Below are positions 55,079 through 64,000 of a stretch of DNA of 64,000 nucleotides, piece by piece; within the stretch, counting starts at the first letter, position 1; the number at the start of each line of letters is the position of its first letter. The position numbers and the translations under genes were made by a program. Below the pieces are notes generated by a model, which saw only the letters and a program-made list of their open reading frames with translations, was not told where the DNA came from and did no database searches. The DNA is from Coprinopsis marcescibilis (Eukaryota; Basidiomycota; Agaricomycetes; Agaricales; Psathyrellaceae): positions 62,001-126,000 of the forward strand of contig ML210214.1 of assembly GCA_004369085.1 (NCBI GenBank), written 5' to 3'.

Positions 55079-58000
55079 TTAGGATTTGCCTTTCAACGTT
55101 TGCATGATGGATTTGAATCCTCCGAAAAGTTTCCCAGAAGAAGGATGTGGAGGCCGGGCTGCTTGTTCGACCACAGTGAATCCCATACGATTTAGCTTTT
55201 TGGCACTTGAAGCGTTTCTGATCTGGTGTGGTTTGACGCGAGGAATCCCTGGCGAGGACGAAGGGCCATGGTGTCGAACGGTCGACGATTGTGAACCAAT
55301 CTCCGCATTAAGGTCCGACTCCGAGCAGCTCAGTTGAGTTGAAGATTCAACATCTTCCTCTATCTCTGTCGGCGAAGTACGACGGATAACTGGCCCCAGG
55401 CTGTCCGGGACCATTCTTGAAGGAGTGGTCGGTGATGCGGATACGAAGAACTGCTGGTGTTGTGAGCGTTGGAGGGTATCTCGCCCATCGAAGGAGTTTG
55501 ACGTATATCCAATCCCTGGGGGCGATACAGAGAGCGACATTTGGTGCGTTCGAGACGGTTCGCCGGGGAAGAATGAGTTATGCACTGCGCGACCAGAAAC
55601 TATAGGCATCCAAGACCGATCAGCCTATGAAAAAGCGATCAGAGCAGAAGTACTTACGTCCATCAGCAGTTGAGGGTCTTCTTGGATCCTTCTTTTTGGT
55701 TCTCGCCCTGGTGCTCCCCGACTTATCCAAGCTTAGCTGCCTCTCGACCCCATTGCGATGGGCGTCTTGATGCGAAGTAGTGGGTGTCAGGCCGTCAAAT
55801 TGCCGTCGTTGAGGAGAATTCGGTAGTGAGCCTAAGCTTTCTTCCTCCTGTTCCCGAAGTTTGCGCTGAATGGCGAGACTTTCACCGTACGCAGCCAGTC
55901 TGGCACTGAGCGGAGTGGTACCAACTTCCGCGCCATTGAAATCGCGAGCACTCGCCAGCTCCAAAATGTCCTGTCTAGTCTTCTCGACGAGCGCGTCTGC
56001 TTCAGCGTGCGACGAGATTGCCCCAACGACGATGTTCATTGGCGAATGTGCGCGCCGCTCGTTAAGAGTGCTACCGGTGTGGCTGGACGAAACTTCGTAC
56101 GGGTGAACCCCATCCGACCCGTGTTCCTGGCGCACGAGGTGGTCGTAGGTATCGCCGTCGTCGGTAAATTTATTTCCGTTGGGTAGAGAGAGGTTGTCAC
56201 CATTAGGAGTCGAAATGGTCGGACTGCCCGTGCTACCAATGGTGGAGCCGCTTGTACTGTATTGAGGCATGTTGCCGCTGTCGGCCGTCCAAGTGCTACT
56301 AATAGAATCACCGCGACCCCGCCGGTCAATGTCAGGTATTTGGAGTTGGGTATCACTAGTAGTCGGGGGAGACGGCATGACATCCTCCACAGGTGGAGGA
56401 TGTCGGATACTGAAGGGGAAGTCCGATTTCATGGTCGATATCGTATCGACGGTTGCATTGTCGTTGGTGAATACTGGTGATAAGGATGATTGTGATACAC
56501 TTCCAAACGACTTCCCCCGTGACCGAAAGCCAGAAGTTTTTAGATCGTCTACCTCGTCGTCATCATCATGGTCGTCGACAGCCGCAGTGAGGTCAGAAGA
56601 CTTGGGCGGGTTAGGGGCTTGAGTATCATTCTGAGCCTTCTCCTGGACCACACTCAAGGAAGTGGAAAGTGTCGGGGGACCCGTTTGAGTGCTAGATTGG
56701 CTCTGAGATCGTTCTGAAGAGTCACGATTCGAAATCTGTTTCCTGAGGGAATGCGAGCTTGAGCTGGATTTCAGGGCTACGACTTCGTTTACTGAAACGG
56801 AGCTTGTGTTTGGTTCCTTCCGCGATCGTTCAGGGCCTACGGTTGAATCGAATCTCAACGCACGAGCTGGAGATGGAGAGCCTTGGCTATACGAGCCTGT
56901 CCGTTGATGGCCCCTGAGAATTCCTGAGAGAGGTGTTCCCTTGTCTCCGTCTTGAATAGATTGAACCAAAGAGGATTTGCTATCTCCAGCTCCGGGAAGT
57001 GTAGAGCTCGAGTTATATGCGGAGCCTAATCGATAGTGTGTTGTGGCTTTGGGGTTTCGAGTCAAAGTGTCGTCTTCGGACCCTGTGTCGAGATCGGAGA
57101 ATGTGGTAGCGGTGGTTGCATTTGACCGGGATCGATCACGACCTTGCCTTTGTTGAGCAAGGGCGTTATGTAAATCCACTGCCGATGGTAAAGGTGCTTG
57201 AGCAGCCACAGGAGATGGTGGAACCGACGAGTCAAGTTCCAAAAATGATGCTGAAGGTCGGGCTTTTAATTTGGGTTGAGGAGTTATTTTGAAGCCCTTG
57301 CTCGTAGGATCGCTCGCTGAATGTGTTCTCGAGGCTGAACGGTAGATTGCATCGGATTCTTTGATCCCCGAGGTAGGGCTGAGCGTAGGAAAGCTTGAAG
57401 GAGTTGTTGGCGTAAGAGGAAGTGCCGTGGTTGACGCAGAAGCCTGAGACGTCGAGGATTCAATGGTGTCCCCTCCGGCTCCGTCACCCTGCTGAGATTT
57501 CTTGAAAAGCGCCAGCAATGATAGCTTGCTTCCCAGCTTGCGGCCTGACCCTCCTCTGCCATACGGTACATGTGCGATGTCGTGCTCTGGTGAACGATCT
57601 GCCCCTGTCCCCGCTGACCGAGGACGACGCATTCTTGGGGCAGTTAGAGGTTTCTTTCGGTTGGCCTCCTCAAAGGTGGACGGCGGCTGCAGAATATGAG
57701 GTAAGGAAGGCCGGCGTGAACCCGGATCGATGGGACTATGATTCCCGTTTCCGTCAGGGTCGAAAGAGTATTCGCCAAATGGCTTCATGGGCGATAAAGG
57801 TGGTGATCCTACATTGGTCGGATGGGGTTTCAAAGATGTTTCCGAATGACTCGCCGTCTTCAAGATGTTCAACGCCGTGTCGATAGATTGTTTCACATGA
57901 AGGCGACGTCGTGGTGTTGAGGGGTCGTGGTCTGGAGAGTTCGTTGTGCAAAACCCTTGCTTCGAAGATGAGGCCGCACCATTGCCGGTTTTGTTCGGCA

Positions 58001-58649
58001 GTGTTTCCCTTTCTCGTAGGTCCCGGTCTTTGTTCTCCATCCAATCGTGTAGTTGCTGGGCACATTCTACCCAATTGTACTGTCGAGCCAGTTCCTCAGG
58101 TGTCACTCCATATTTATCCTCGAGATCTGGGTGAGCACCGTGGAGCAGGAGTAGAGTAACGACCTCGGTATTCCCATTGGCAGCGGCGAAGTGGAGAGGA
58201 GTTGACCCAGACGTTCCTACGATCGGTGCAGAGGCATCCCGATTCCTGTCGCTAAAGTAACGTCTCGGTAACCTAAGGAATAACACAAAGGGATAAATTC
58301 TCAGTAAACCAACCAACCGTAACAACCCATGAGACAATGCGGACTAACCGAGGAGCGTTCACATCGGCACCATGCTCGATGAGTTTCTTCACTACCTGGG
58401 GGTGGCCACCCGCGGATGCAGCATGGATCGGAAGGACACCATCGAGGACCGAGTTTATAGGTTGGCCGTGCTCGAGTGCATACTCCACGAGACCAACGTT
58501 TCCTGAGACTGCCGCTGCATGTAGACCAAGCTGTGGAACTGTGACTAGGTCAGAAGAAGACTTTAGTGGTATGTGCGTTACTCACACTCGGTGACAACGT
58601 TATACTTGGCCTCAGCCTTGTTGCCGGGGGACCAGAGGGGAACAGGCAT
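55079..58649 (-). CDS. Ankyrin-repeat protein with long disordered C-terminal region
   Basis: About 1,100 residues from four or more exons. The first short exon (MPVPLWSPGNKAEAKYNVV) splices to the first ankyrin repeats: LGLHAAAVSGNVGLVEYALEHG and GVLPIHAASAGGHPQVVKKLIEHGA. The next exon continues with STPLHFAAANGNTEVVTLLLLHGA and KYGVTPEELARQYNWVECA, giving about four repeats in residues ~20-165. The remaining ~900 residues are Ser/Thr/Pro-rich, low in hydrophobics and probably disordered, with one helical stretch of note (EADALVEKTRQDILELASAR). The last exon (55079-55596) is also low-complexity and ends KLFGGFKSIMQTLKGKS. Several phosphorylation-like RRPS/RxxS sites occur. No catalytic domain; a scaffold or signalling role is an inference. 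The start was chosen because exon 1 is in frame with the repeats. Confidence 0.83.
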
Positions 58650-59841
58650 AGTGTCGAGCACTAGCCGGCGGGGGGTAAGAGACAATCAGTAGTGGATATT
58701 GAACGACGGTGAGGGGTTTCTGCGGATAATTGGGCGATATCAGAAATGGAGGACTATGGGGACATTTGTCTTGGTGAGAATGGGCGTCGTGGGTGTCTGT
58801 GAGCAAGACGTCTTGAGCTCATTTGGTCGACTCGGACCCTGAAGTGTGCGATCACTCTGACTTCCATTTTCGTTTCCCCGCAAACCACTCTAATTAATCA
58901 TCCGTAATATCATTATATCCTCCTCCAATTTCTTCCTTATATTTTCTGCCATATGCTCTGTTCAACCTTGTCTCGGTGTAGGTCGTGTCTACCCCTGGAA
59001 TGCAGTCGATGAATCTCATGTCTAGGTCTTTCTTCCGTAATTGTCGAGTCGATCAAAACACCGGACACTGCTAATTACTCTTAAGGGACCCACATCTAGT
59101 GTGCATGAGAACAACGATCATCCCTAACTTCCAGCAATAGATCTCAACTTGCACAGTTCCATCAGAATCATGATTGCAGGCTAAAAACACTGGGAGCATC
59201 CATCTTCTGGATCCCCTCGTCTTCGAAGTTTGTTGGAATCGAGTAATCTTGACCAGAATGGCTGCCCTTCCTGGTCAAAAATACCGTTTCTTCACGCCGT
59301 CGGGTAAACCAATATCTGACTGATCAATCCGAGCGCTTGTTCGCTAGACCTGAACGAATCAAGGGATCCGGACAGGTGAAACTACAAGCGGCAGTACATA
59401 ACTCCAGTTCTCCAGCGCCTGATATCGATGGCCGGTGACAAAAGCTCAAACGATGTTACGATGGGCCACTCTGCCGTCTGCCGAGGTAAGGTGGACTGGG
59501 TAAGAGCGCATCGAGGACGATGTCTCTTCTAGACTCTTCTTTGTGCGAGTGCGGGTTTATATGCAACACTCTTGATTGCTTTCGCGGGATTCTAGTGGCG
59601 TAAGTATAGGAAAGCAAGATGTCAAGAGGCTTCCGATGCCATAGGAAATATCGGACGTCTAAGCACTGCAGTTTCCCCTTTTCGTGTGGTTGTGGCGCCT
59701 TGTACTTACTTACGACTCGTGATTGGTATCATAAGCGAGAATTAAGAAAAACCATATACACAGCATGCATCAGTTCCTATTGTTACAAGTGGCATATAGG
59801 GCAAATCAAATCTCTAGGTCAAGTCTATTCGCTTATATCGT
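58650..59841. other. Intergenic region with no recognised gene
   Basis: About 1.2 kb between the ankyrin gene start and the mitochondrial carrier stop, both on minus. It should hold the ankyrin promoter and the carrier 3' end. I read both strands and found only short cysteine- or serine-rich chance ORFs. No repeat or RNA gene seen. Confidence 0.45.
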
Positions 59842-61017
59842 CTACACATTTAGCAGCCGTTTGCAACCCTGCCATACGGTGAAGCTAACCGCAGTCATCG
59901 GAACCACCTTCAAATACCCAATACTCAATCCAATGTAGAACCCTCTCCAACCTGACGTTTGCCATATCGACTGTGCAGTCTCTCTCCAAGTCAACCACCT
60001 GTCTGGTCGCGTAATTCCACCAACCTGCATCCGACGTCGAATAATTTCGAATGGATACGACGCCGTCTGTGCCACAACTCCGGAAACTGCCCCAATGACT
60101 AAGTCCGCTACAGGTGTGGGTGGTCGGTGGCCGGCCTTGGATGGGGGTAGAAAGTGTGACCGAAGGAAACCCCAGCTAAGGAACGAAACTCCAGCATAGG
60201 GGATCATCCCGGCGACAGTGACCGTAAATCCACGGTAGAACTTGAGGATTGGGAAGCGTTCAAGGAATGATTTGCTTCCTATCAAAGGGGAGGCCTGAGG
60301 AGCACCCTCCTGGTACATGAACTTCGCTGCGTACATGAACGATGGTCGGGATCTGGATTTGCCGTTCTTGGTGTGAAAAGCCATCCGAACCCGGACTACT
60401 TCCAGCGGGTATGTTAAGAAAACGGATGTTACGCCTAAGAATAAATATGGTAAGCGCGTGTGCAAACGCAGAAGGGGTATGACGTACCAGCTAGCGCTCC
60501 TGCGACGAAACGTTTCAAATTGGTTTCATCCTTTCTTGTAGGCATCATGACCTATAGCCAAATGAGCATCATGAATACACCGTCAGAGTACGAGACTCAC
60601 GTAGTGCAGCTGGTCGTATGCCATGAACTTGATAGCAGCATAGGGAAAGATACGCAGCAAGGTAGCAGAATGACCTTGAAAGAGGCCTGGAATACCATCG
60701 TGACGATATATATCTCTTCCAGCTTGCATTACACCGTTCCAGGTGCCTAGGGAAGTTAGCCCACATAGTTTTGGAGCCGAAACCTCTCCTACCTGCATAT
60801 TTCTGAAACTCAGGATTGGACGCCTGAAAAAGAATCTTGACACGGTCGAGGGGTGCAACAATACTTTTCGCCTGCGAATCATTGAGTCACCGTCAAGCAG
60901 AGAAATGGGGTATGTACACACCACGCAGCCTGCTACCCCTCCTGCAATCCCCGTACGAACAATGTAGTCGAATGACTGCTTGCCTGGTGGTGCACCGGCA
61001 ACGACATTGGGACTCAT
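59842..61017 (-). CDS. LEU5: Mitochondrial carrier family protein (Leu5 / SLC25A42-type coenzyme A carrier)
   Basis: Six-helix inner-mitochondrial-membrane carrier; the Leu5 branch is needed for coenzyme A build-up in the matrix. Three repeats are visible. The first has [14 protein letters not shown] followed across an intron by the PxD motif of the family (region near 60870-60830: [11 protein letters not shown]). The second begins [19 protein letters not shown] with the PLEVVRVR signature. The third has [19 protein letters not shown] and [16 protein letters not shown]. Between them are [23 protein letters not shown] and [20 protein letters not shown]. The combination of [13 protein letters not shown] and [10 protein letters not shown] with the [15 protein letters not shown] end fits Leu5/Graves-disease-carrier type proteins. 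The upstream in-frame GTG was not used; the ATG at 61017 gives [10 protein letters not shown]. Confidence 0.88.
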
Positions 61018-61308
61018 AGGCGGACCCTTCACAGTCCAGCCGCCAGCTTCTCCAGCAATGTTATTTCAGAAAGCTATCCCTCACTGAGACCAAACCACCG
61101 AGTCGACGTCCCCACCAATGGCACCGCAAGCGTTTGAGATAGAGGTTTACAAATTACACCGGGGTTTGATAATGTGCTTGGTGGTTTGTTCGCGCGTCGG
61201 AGGCCGGATCTTGTGCCGCCCCCATCATCTCATCACGTTGTGCACCCCGAAATCACCTGCCCAGTCCAGTCCCAAGCCCTTCTTCCTTGTGCTCTTCTTC
61301 CGACGACC

Positions 61309-62358
61309 ATGGCGAGCAAAGGGAAGACAGAGGGCAAGGTCCCCACATTGAAGGGGCAGGAAGGTCCGTAGCCAACATGTTTGTCATATGGGTTCTTCCA
61401 GTGCAATTACGGTCTTACTGTTTTAGCCGAAGACAAGATCCTGGAATACCTTACACGAGTGGGTATATGCGTCATTTTCCCCGCTGAACTCACGCATATA
61501 CCCTTTAGATGAACAGACCTTTTGGTGCTGTGGATGTTGCAGCCAATTTGAAGGGCGCAATTCCGAAGGCAACTGTCCAAAAGCTCTTGGTATCTCTGGC
61601 TGAGAAGGGCGGGCTTGTCCAGAAGCTATATGGTGCATTTGTCTTTCAGCTCAAAGTATCTATTCTTTTGGGAACACATATATTCGCAGGGAAAACAACT
61701 TTTTTTGTCGTTAATCAGGCAAACCTAGAGATTGTACCGGCCGAAAGGCTTGCCTCTTTGGACGCCGAGTGCATATCAGTGCAAGAAATCAACAAAGACC
61801 TGAACATTGAAGTGAAATCGCTAGTTGCAGGTGCGCAATCCTCTATTTCGTCTCCAGGCGGCGTTCGCCGTTCTAAATCGTCGTAGAATTGTCCAAAATC
61901 AAGTCGGCTCCAACTAACGATGAACTGAACACTCAGATATCAGCACTGGAAGGCGAAGTGATACTGTGATCTCTGCTGTTCCTTGTCGTGTTATTCACAC
62001 TCGCCTTGATATAGCTCGCGCAGGTCCAATCAAGCTTGGAGCCTTTGAGATCTGGATCGAAGCCCATCTCTGCAGAAGACCTTCAGAAGCTTCAGGCAGA
62101 CTGGGAGAAATGGAAAGCTGAATGGTTCCGTCGTAGAAAGATCTTCCAGAAGTGCGTGGCCTCGTTCTGTGCATCGTTTGGTCTTTTCTTGACATCCAGC
62201 GAAGTTTATGGCATCTGGCCATAGATGCACTTCCACCGCAGGATGCTCAGGCACTGGAAGAAGATTTAGGTGTCGAACGGGATTCAGTCGAACACCAAAA
62301 TCTCGAAAAAGGCCCTTTATGCAGTGCAAACACGCTTAAACGGAAGCGGTGTAACTGA
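61309..62358 (+). CDS. HOP2: Meiotic homologous-pairing protein Hop2 (PSMC3IP/TBPIP-like)
   Basis: Partner of Mnd1 that stimulates Dmc1/Rad51 strand invasion in meiosis. The first exon (MASKGKTEGKVPTLKGQE) splices to the winged-helix domain AEDKILEYLTRMNRPFGAVDVAANLKG, AIPKATVQKLLVSLAEKGGL. Next is the coiled-coil region (EIVPAERLASLDAECISVQEINKDLN). Two further exons add the C-terminal leucine-rich part, with KPISAEDLQKLQADWEKWKAEWFRRRKIFQ and the end NTLKRKRCN. Several short introns. Winged helix, coiled coil and WEKWKxEWxxRKxIF order is the TBPIP/Hop2 pattern. Start at the ATG after a CT-rich leader. It is divergent from the mitochondrial carrier gene (starts 291 bp apart). Confidence 0.88.
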
Positions 62359-63006
62359 ATGACAAACTAAAGTAACCGACACGTCTAGACACGTCGTGCT
62401 ATTCCGTCCTTCTACACCTCCGTAGACATTGTTTCATACAGGGGTTACTAAAGGTGCGCAATCTACCTACCCACGCGCGGCGTCCTTTGCCGTGTTCTTT
62501 ACCATTAGGGGTTTGGGTTGGAAGAGTTCGCTTCGGCCTCCCGATGGAAAAGTCTACCCATATGTAGTACCGTTTAGTGTCGCCTTGAAACCAACATGTT
62601 AGTGATCATTCCGAGGTGCTTTCGGCATGTATAAACGAGTTTCGGTGTTTCTGGGGTTCCGACGATGGGAGACATGCCTGGACAGGCAGCATGGAATAGG
62701 AAGACCTGTGCTATCGATTGCGCTTTTTCTCTCTGCAAGGTATCAGATAGGCCTGAAATAATTTGAGTATCAGCGGTACTTGGATGACATCAGTTTTGGC
62801 GGCGGCTGTTCGCCTGTTACTTAAACAGAGACAAACGGAGAGTAGAGGCTGTGAAGTGACGTTCGGTCGACCTGTACAACATTCTGCGCAGCCTTTCTTT
62901 CACTTTTCTTCATTTACTTCCTTTCTCTATCATATCTTCGTACTTATAAAGACTGGAATCTTTCAACCTCTTTTGTTAGGCCACGCAGAGAGCTGTGCTT
63001 CGGAAC
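62359..63006. other. Intergenic region upstream of RHO2
   Basis: A 648-bp spacer with the HOP2 3' end and the RHO2 promoter. A T/C-rich run (about 62890-62945) lies before the start. No further gene supported. Confidence 0.45.
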
Positions 63007-64000
63007 ATGGCTTCTCAGAACCCAGTAAGCCATCCATGCTCCACCCGCTGGTTGAGCAAGTTTTCACCCGTTTCTTTGCAGATTAAACGGAAATTGGTTA
63101 TTGTTGGTGACGGTAAGCTCACAACGCTCTATGGCTGCGACTGTACACACTCAACTGCTCTTTGTGACCAGGTGCTTGCGGCAAGACGTCTCTTTTATGC
63201 TCGTTTGCTTTGGGTGAATTTCCGAAAGAATACGTGAGCATTATATCTGCCTCTTGCTCTTTGACAAGAGCTTATGGTCCGGTATTCTGCGTTACAGCAA
63301 CCAAGTACGTCGCTTTTGCTCTGCTCTGCCCATACACATCCACTGACCTTGTCTACAAGCCGTCTTCGATAATTATGTAGCCGAAATTCGACTGGACGAT
63401 AAGCCTGTGCATCTTGCGCTCTGGGATACCGCGTATGCTTTCCGTTCTGATCCTTTGATTCGTATGCTAAGCCTATCATAGAGGTCAAGAAGAATACGAG
63501 GCAAGTATTCCACCGGAATACAACCTTGCGCAGTAATTTACCTTTTGCCAGCGCTTACGACCCATGTCTTATTCAAAATCGCACGTCATTCTAATCGCAT
63601 TCTCTATCGACACGCCGGATTCCCTTGAAAACGTTACAACAAAGGTACGATTTTTGCTCCTTTCTACATGGTTTACGGCTGACGTTGTCTGTCCCTCGCT
63701 CCCTTCAGTGGATTGAGGAGGTCAGAACTATCTGTGGACCGACAATACCCGTAATCCTTGTCGGATGCAAGGTCGACTTGCGTCCAGACCAACAACACCA
63801 GGGTCCACCAGATCAGCCTTGCCCTTGGGTGACAAGAGAACAGGGGGAGCGTGTGGCAAGTGCCATTGGGGCTCGTGCCTACAAAGAGTGCTCGGCGCTG
63901 AAAATCGAGGGCGTCGACGAGGTCTTCGAAGCAGCAACCCGGGCTAGCATGCTGATGCGAGACGGTGTTCCTGCCCATGGACCACTAGAGGATGGTAGCA
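63007..64000 (+). CDS. RHO2: Rho-family small GTPase, Rho2 type (3' end cut by the window)
   Basis: Membrane-associated GTPase; in fission yeast Rho2 acts through a PKC homologue on the cell-wall MAP kinase pathway. Exons 63007-63024, 63082-63112, 63172-63233, 63298-63304, 63360-63432, 63482-63500, 63552-63644 and 63709 to the edge are in frame. G1 P-loop GDGACGKTSLL is split by an intron. Switch I reads QPTVFDNYVAEIRLDD and switch II WDTAGQEEYERLRPMSYSKS. The G4-like VGCKVDL and G5 CSALKIEGVDEVFEAATRAS follow. EYERLRPMSY and the WIEEVRTICGPTIP stretch match Rho2 rather than Rho1, Rho3 or Cdc42. The CAAX end lies beyond the window. The exon of 7 nt and the GC-AG intron (63501-63551) are unusual but needed for the conserved reading. 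Confidence 0.9.

Overview
This window looks like euchromatic nuclear DNA of a filamentous basidiomycete, most likely an Agaricomycete. Genes are dense (about two dozen in 64 kb, both strands, short spacers). Most coding regions are broken by many introns of roughly 45-60 nt with GT..AG ends, and the encoded proteins are fungal types: a trifunctional TrpC, NoxR, Spa2, a Slt2-type MAP kinase with a TEY loop, the Dsc3 ubiquitin-ligase subunit and Rho2. No transposon, virus, CRISPR array or bacterial-style operon was seen. Most gene models below were spliced by hand from the genomic sequence; where the exon lengths were summed, they close in frame.

Layout. 1-1016: no firm gene. 1017-3291 (+): ten-exon flavin-dependent halogenase. 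3669-7191 (-): TMEM184/Ost-alpha-like membrane protein with a very long disordered tail. 7646-10233 (+): TrpC. 10591-12373 (-): Slt2/Mpk1-type MAPK. 13075-13981 (+): four-helix membrane protein. 14405-19328 (+): Drs2-type P4-ATPase flippase. 20116-22134 (+): NoxR. 22509-23996 (+): PinX1-like G-patch protein. 24139-25671 (-): steryl-ester/acid lipase. 25862-27127 (+): intronless PC-esterase-like membrane protein. 27150-27683 (-): IMPACT-domain protein. 27719-28154 (-): tentative small gene. 28294-29668 (+): glucosamine-6-phosphate deaminase. 29843-29934 (-): intron-containing tRNA-Gln(UUG). 30005-31656 (-): TFIIIA-like zinc-finger protein. 31846-35229 (+): Spt21/Ams2-like regulator. 35522-36707 (+): secreted beta-carbonic anhydrase. 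37062-38184 (+): Dsc3. 38256-39670 (-): DUF2855 protein. 39884-42063 (-): EgtB-like sulfoxide synthase without a methyltransferase domain. 43241-46533 (-): Spa2. 46689-47967 (-): very-long-chain 3-ketoacyl-CoA reductase. 48357-50372 (+): aromatic amino acid decarboxylase. 50447-54531 (-): Pex1. 55079-58649 (-): ankyrin-repeat protein. 59842-61017 (-): Leu5-type mitochondrial carrier. 61309-62358 (+): Hop2. 63007 to the right edge (+): Rho2.

How they fit together. Most genes are housekeeping and independent. A loose theme is polarised growth and the cell surface: the Slt2-type MAPK, Rho2 (upstream of the Slt2 homologue Pmk1 in fission yeast), Spa2, NoxR and the flippase are all here, but spread over 52 kb on both strands, so co-regulation is only a possibility. 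The parts that could hold unfamiliar chemistry are the orphan halogenase at the left, the stand-alone EgtB-like enzyme beside a DUF2855 protein, and the decarboxylase. None lies in a recognisable secondary-metabolite cluster. Unusual gene-structure features are microexons of 8 and 16 nt (TMEM184 gene), a 7-nt microexon and a GC-AG intron (Rho2).
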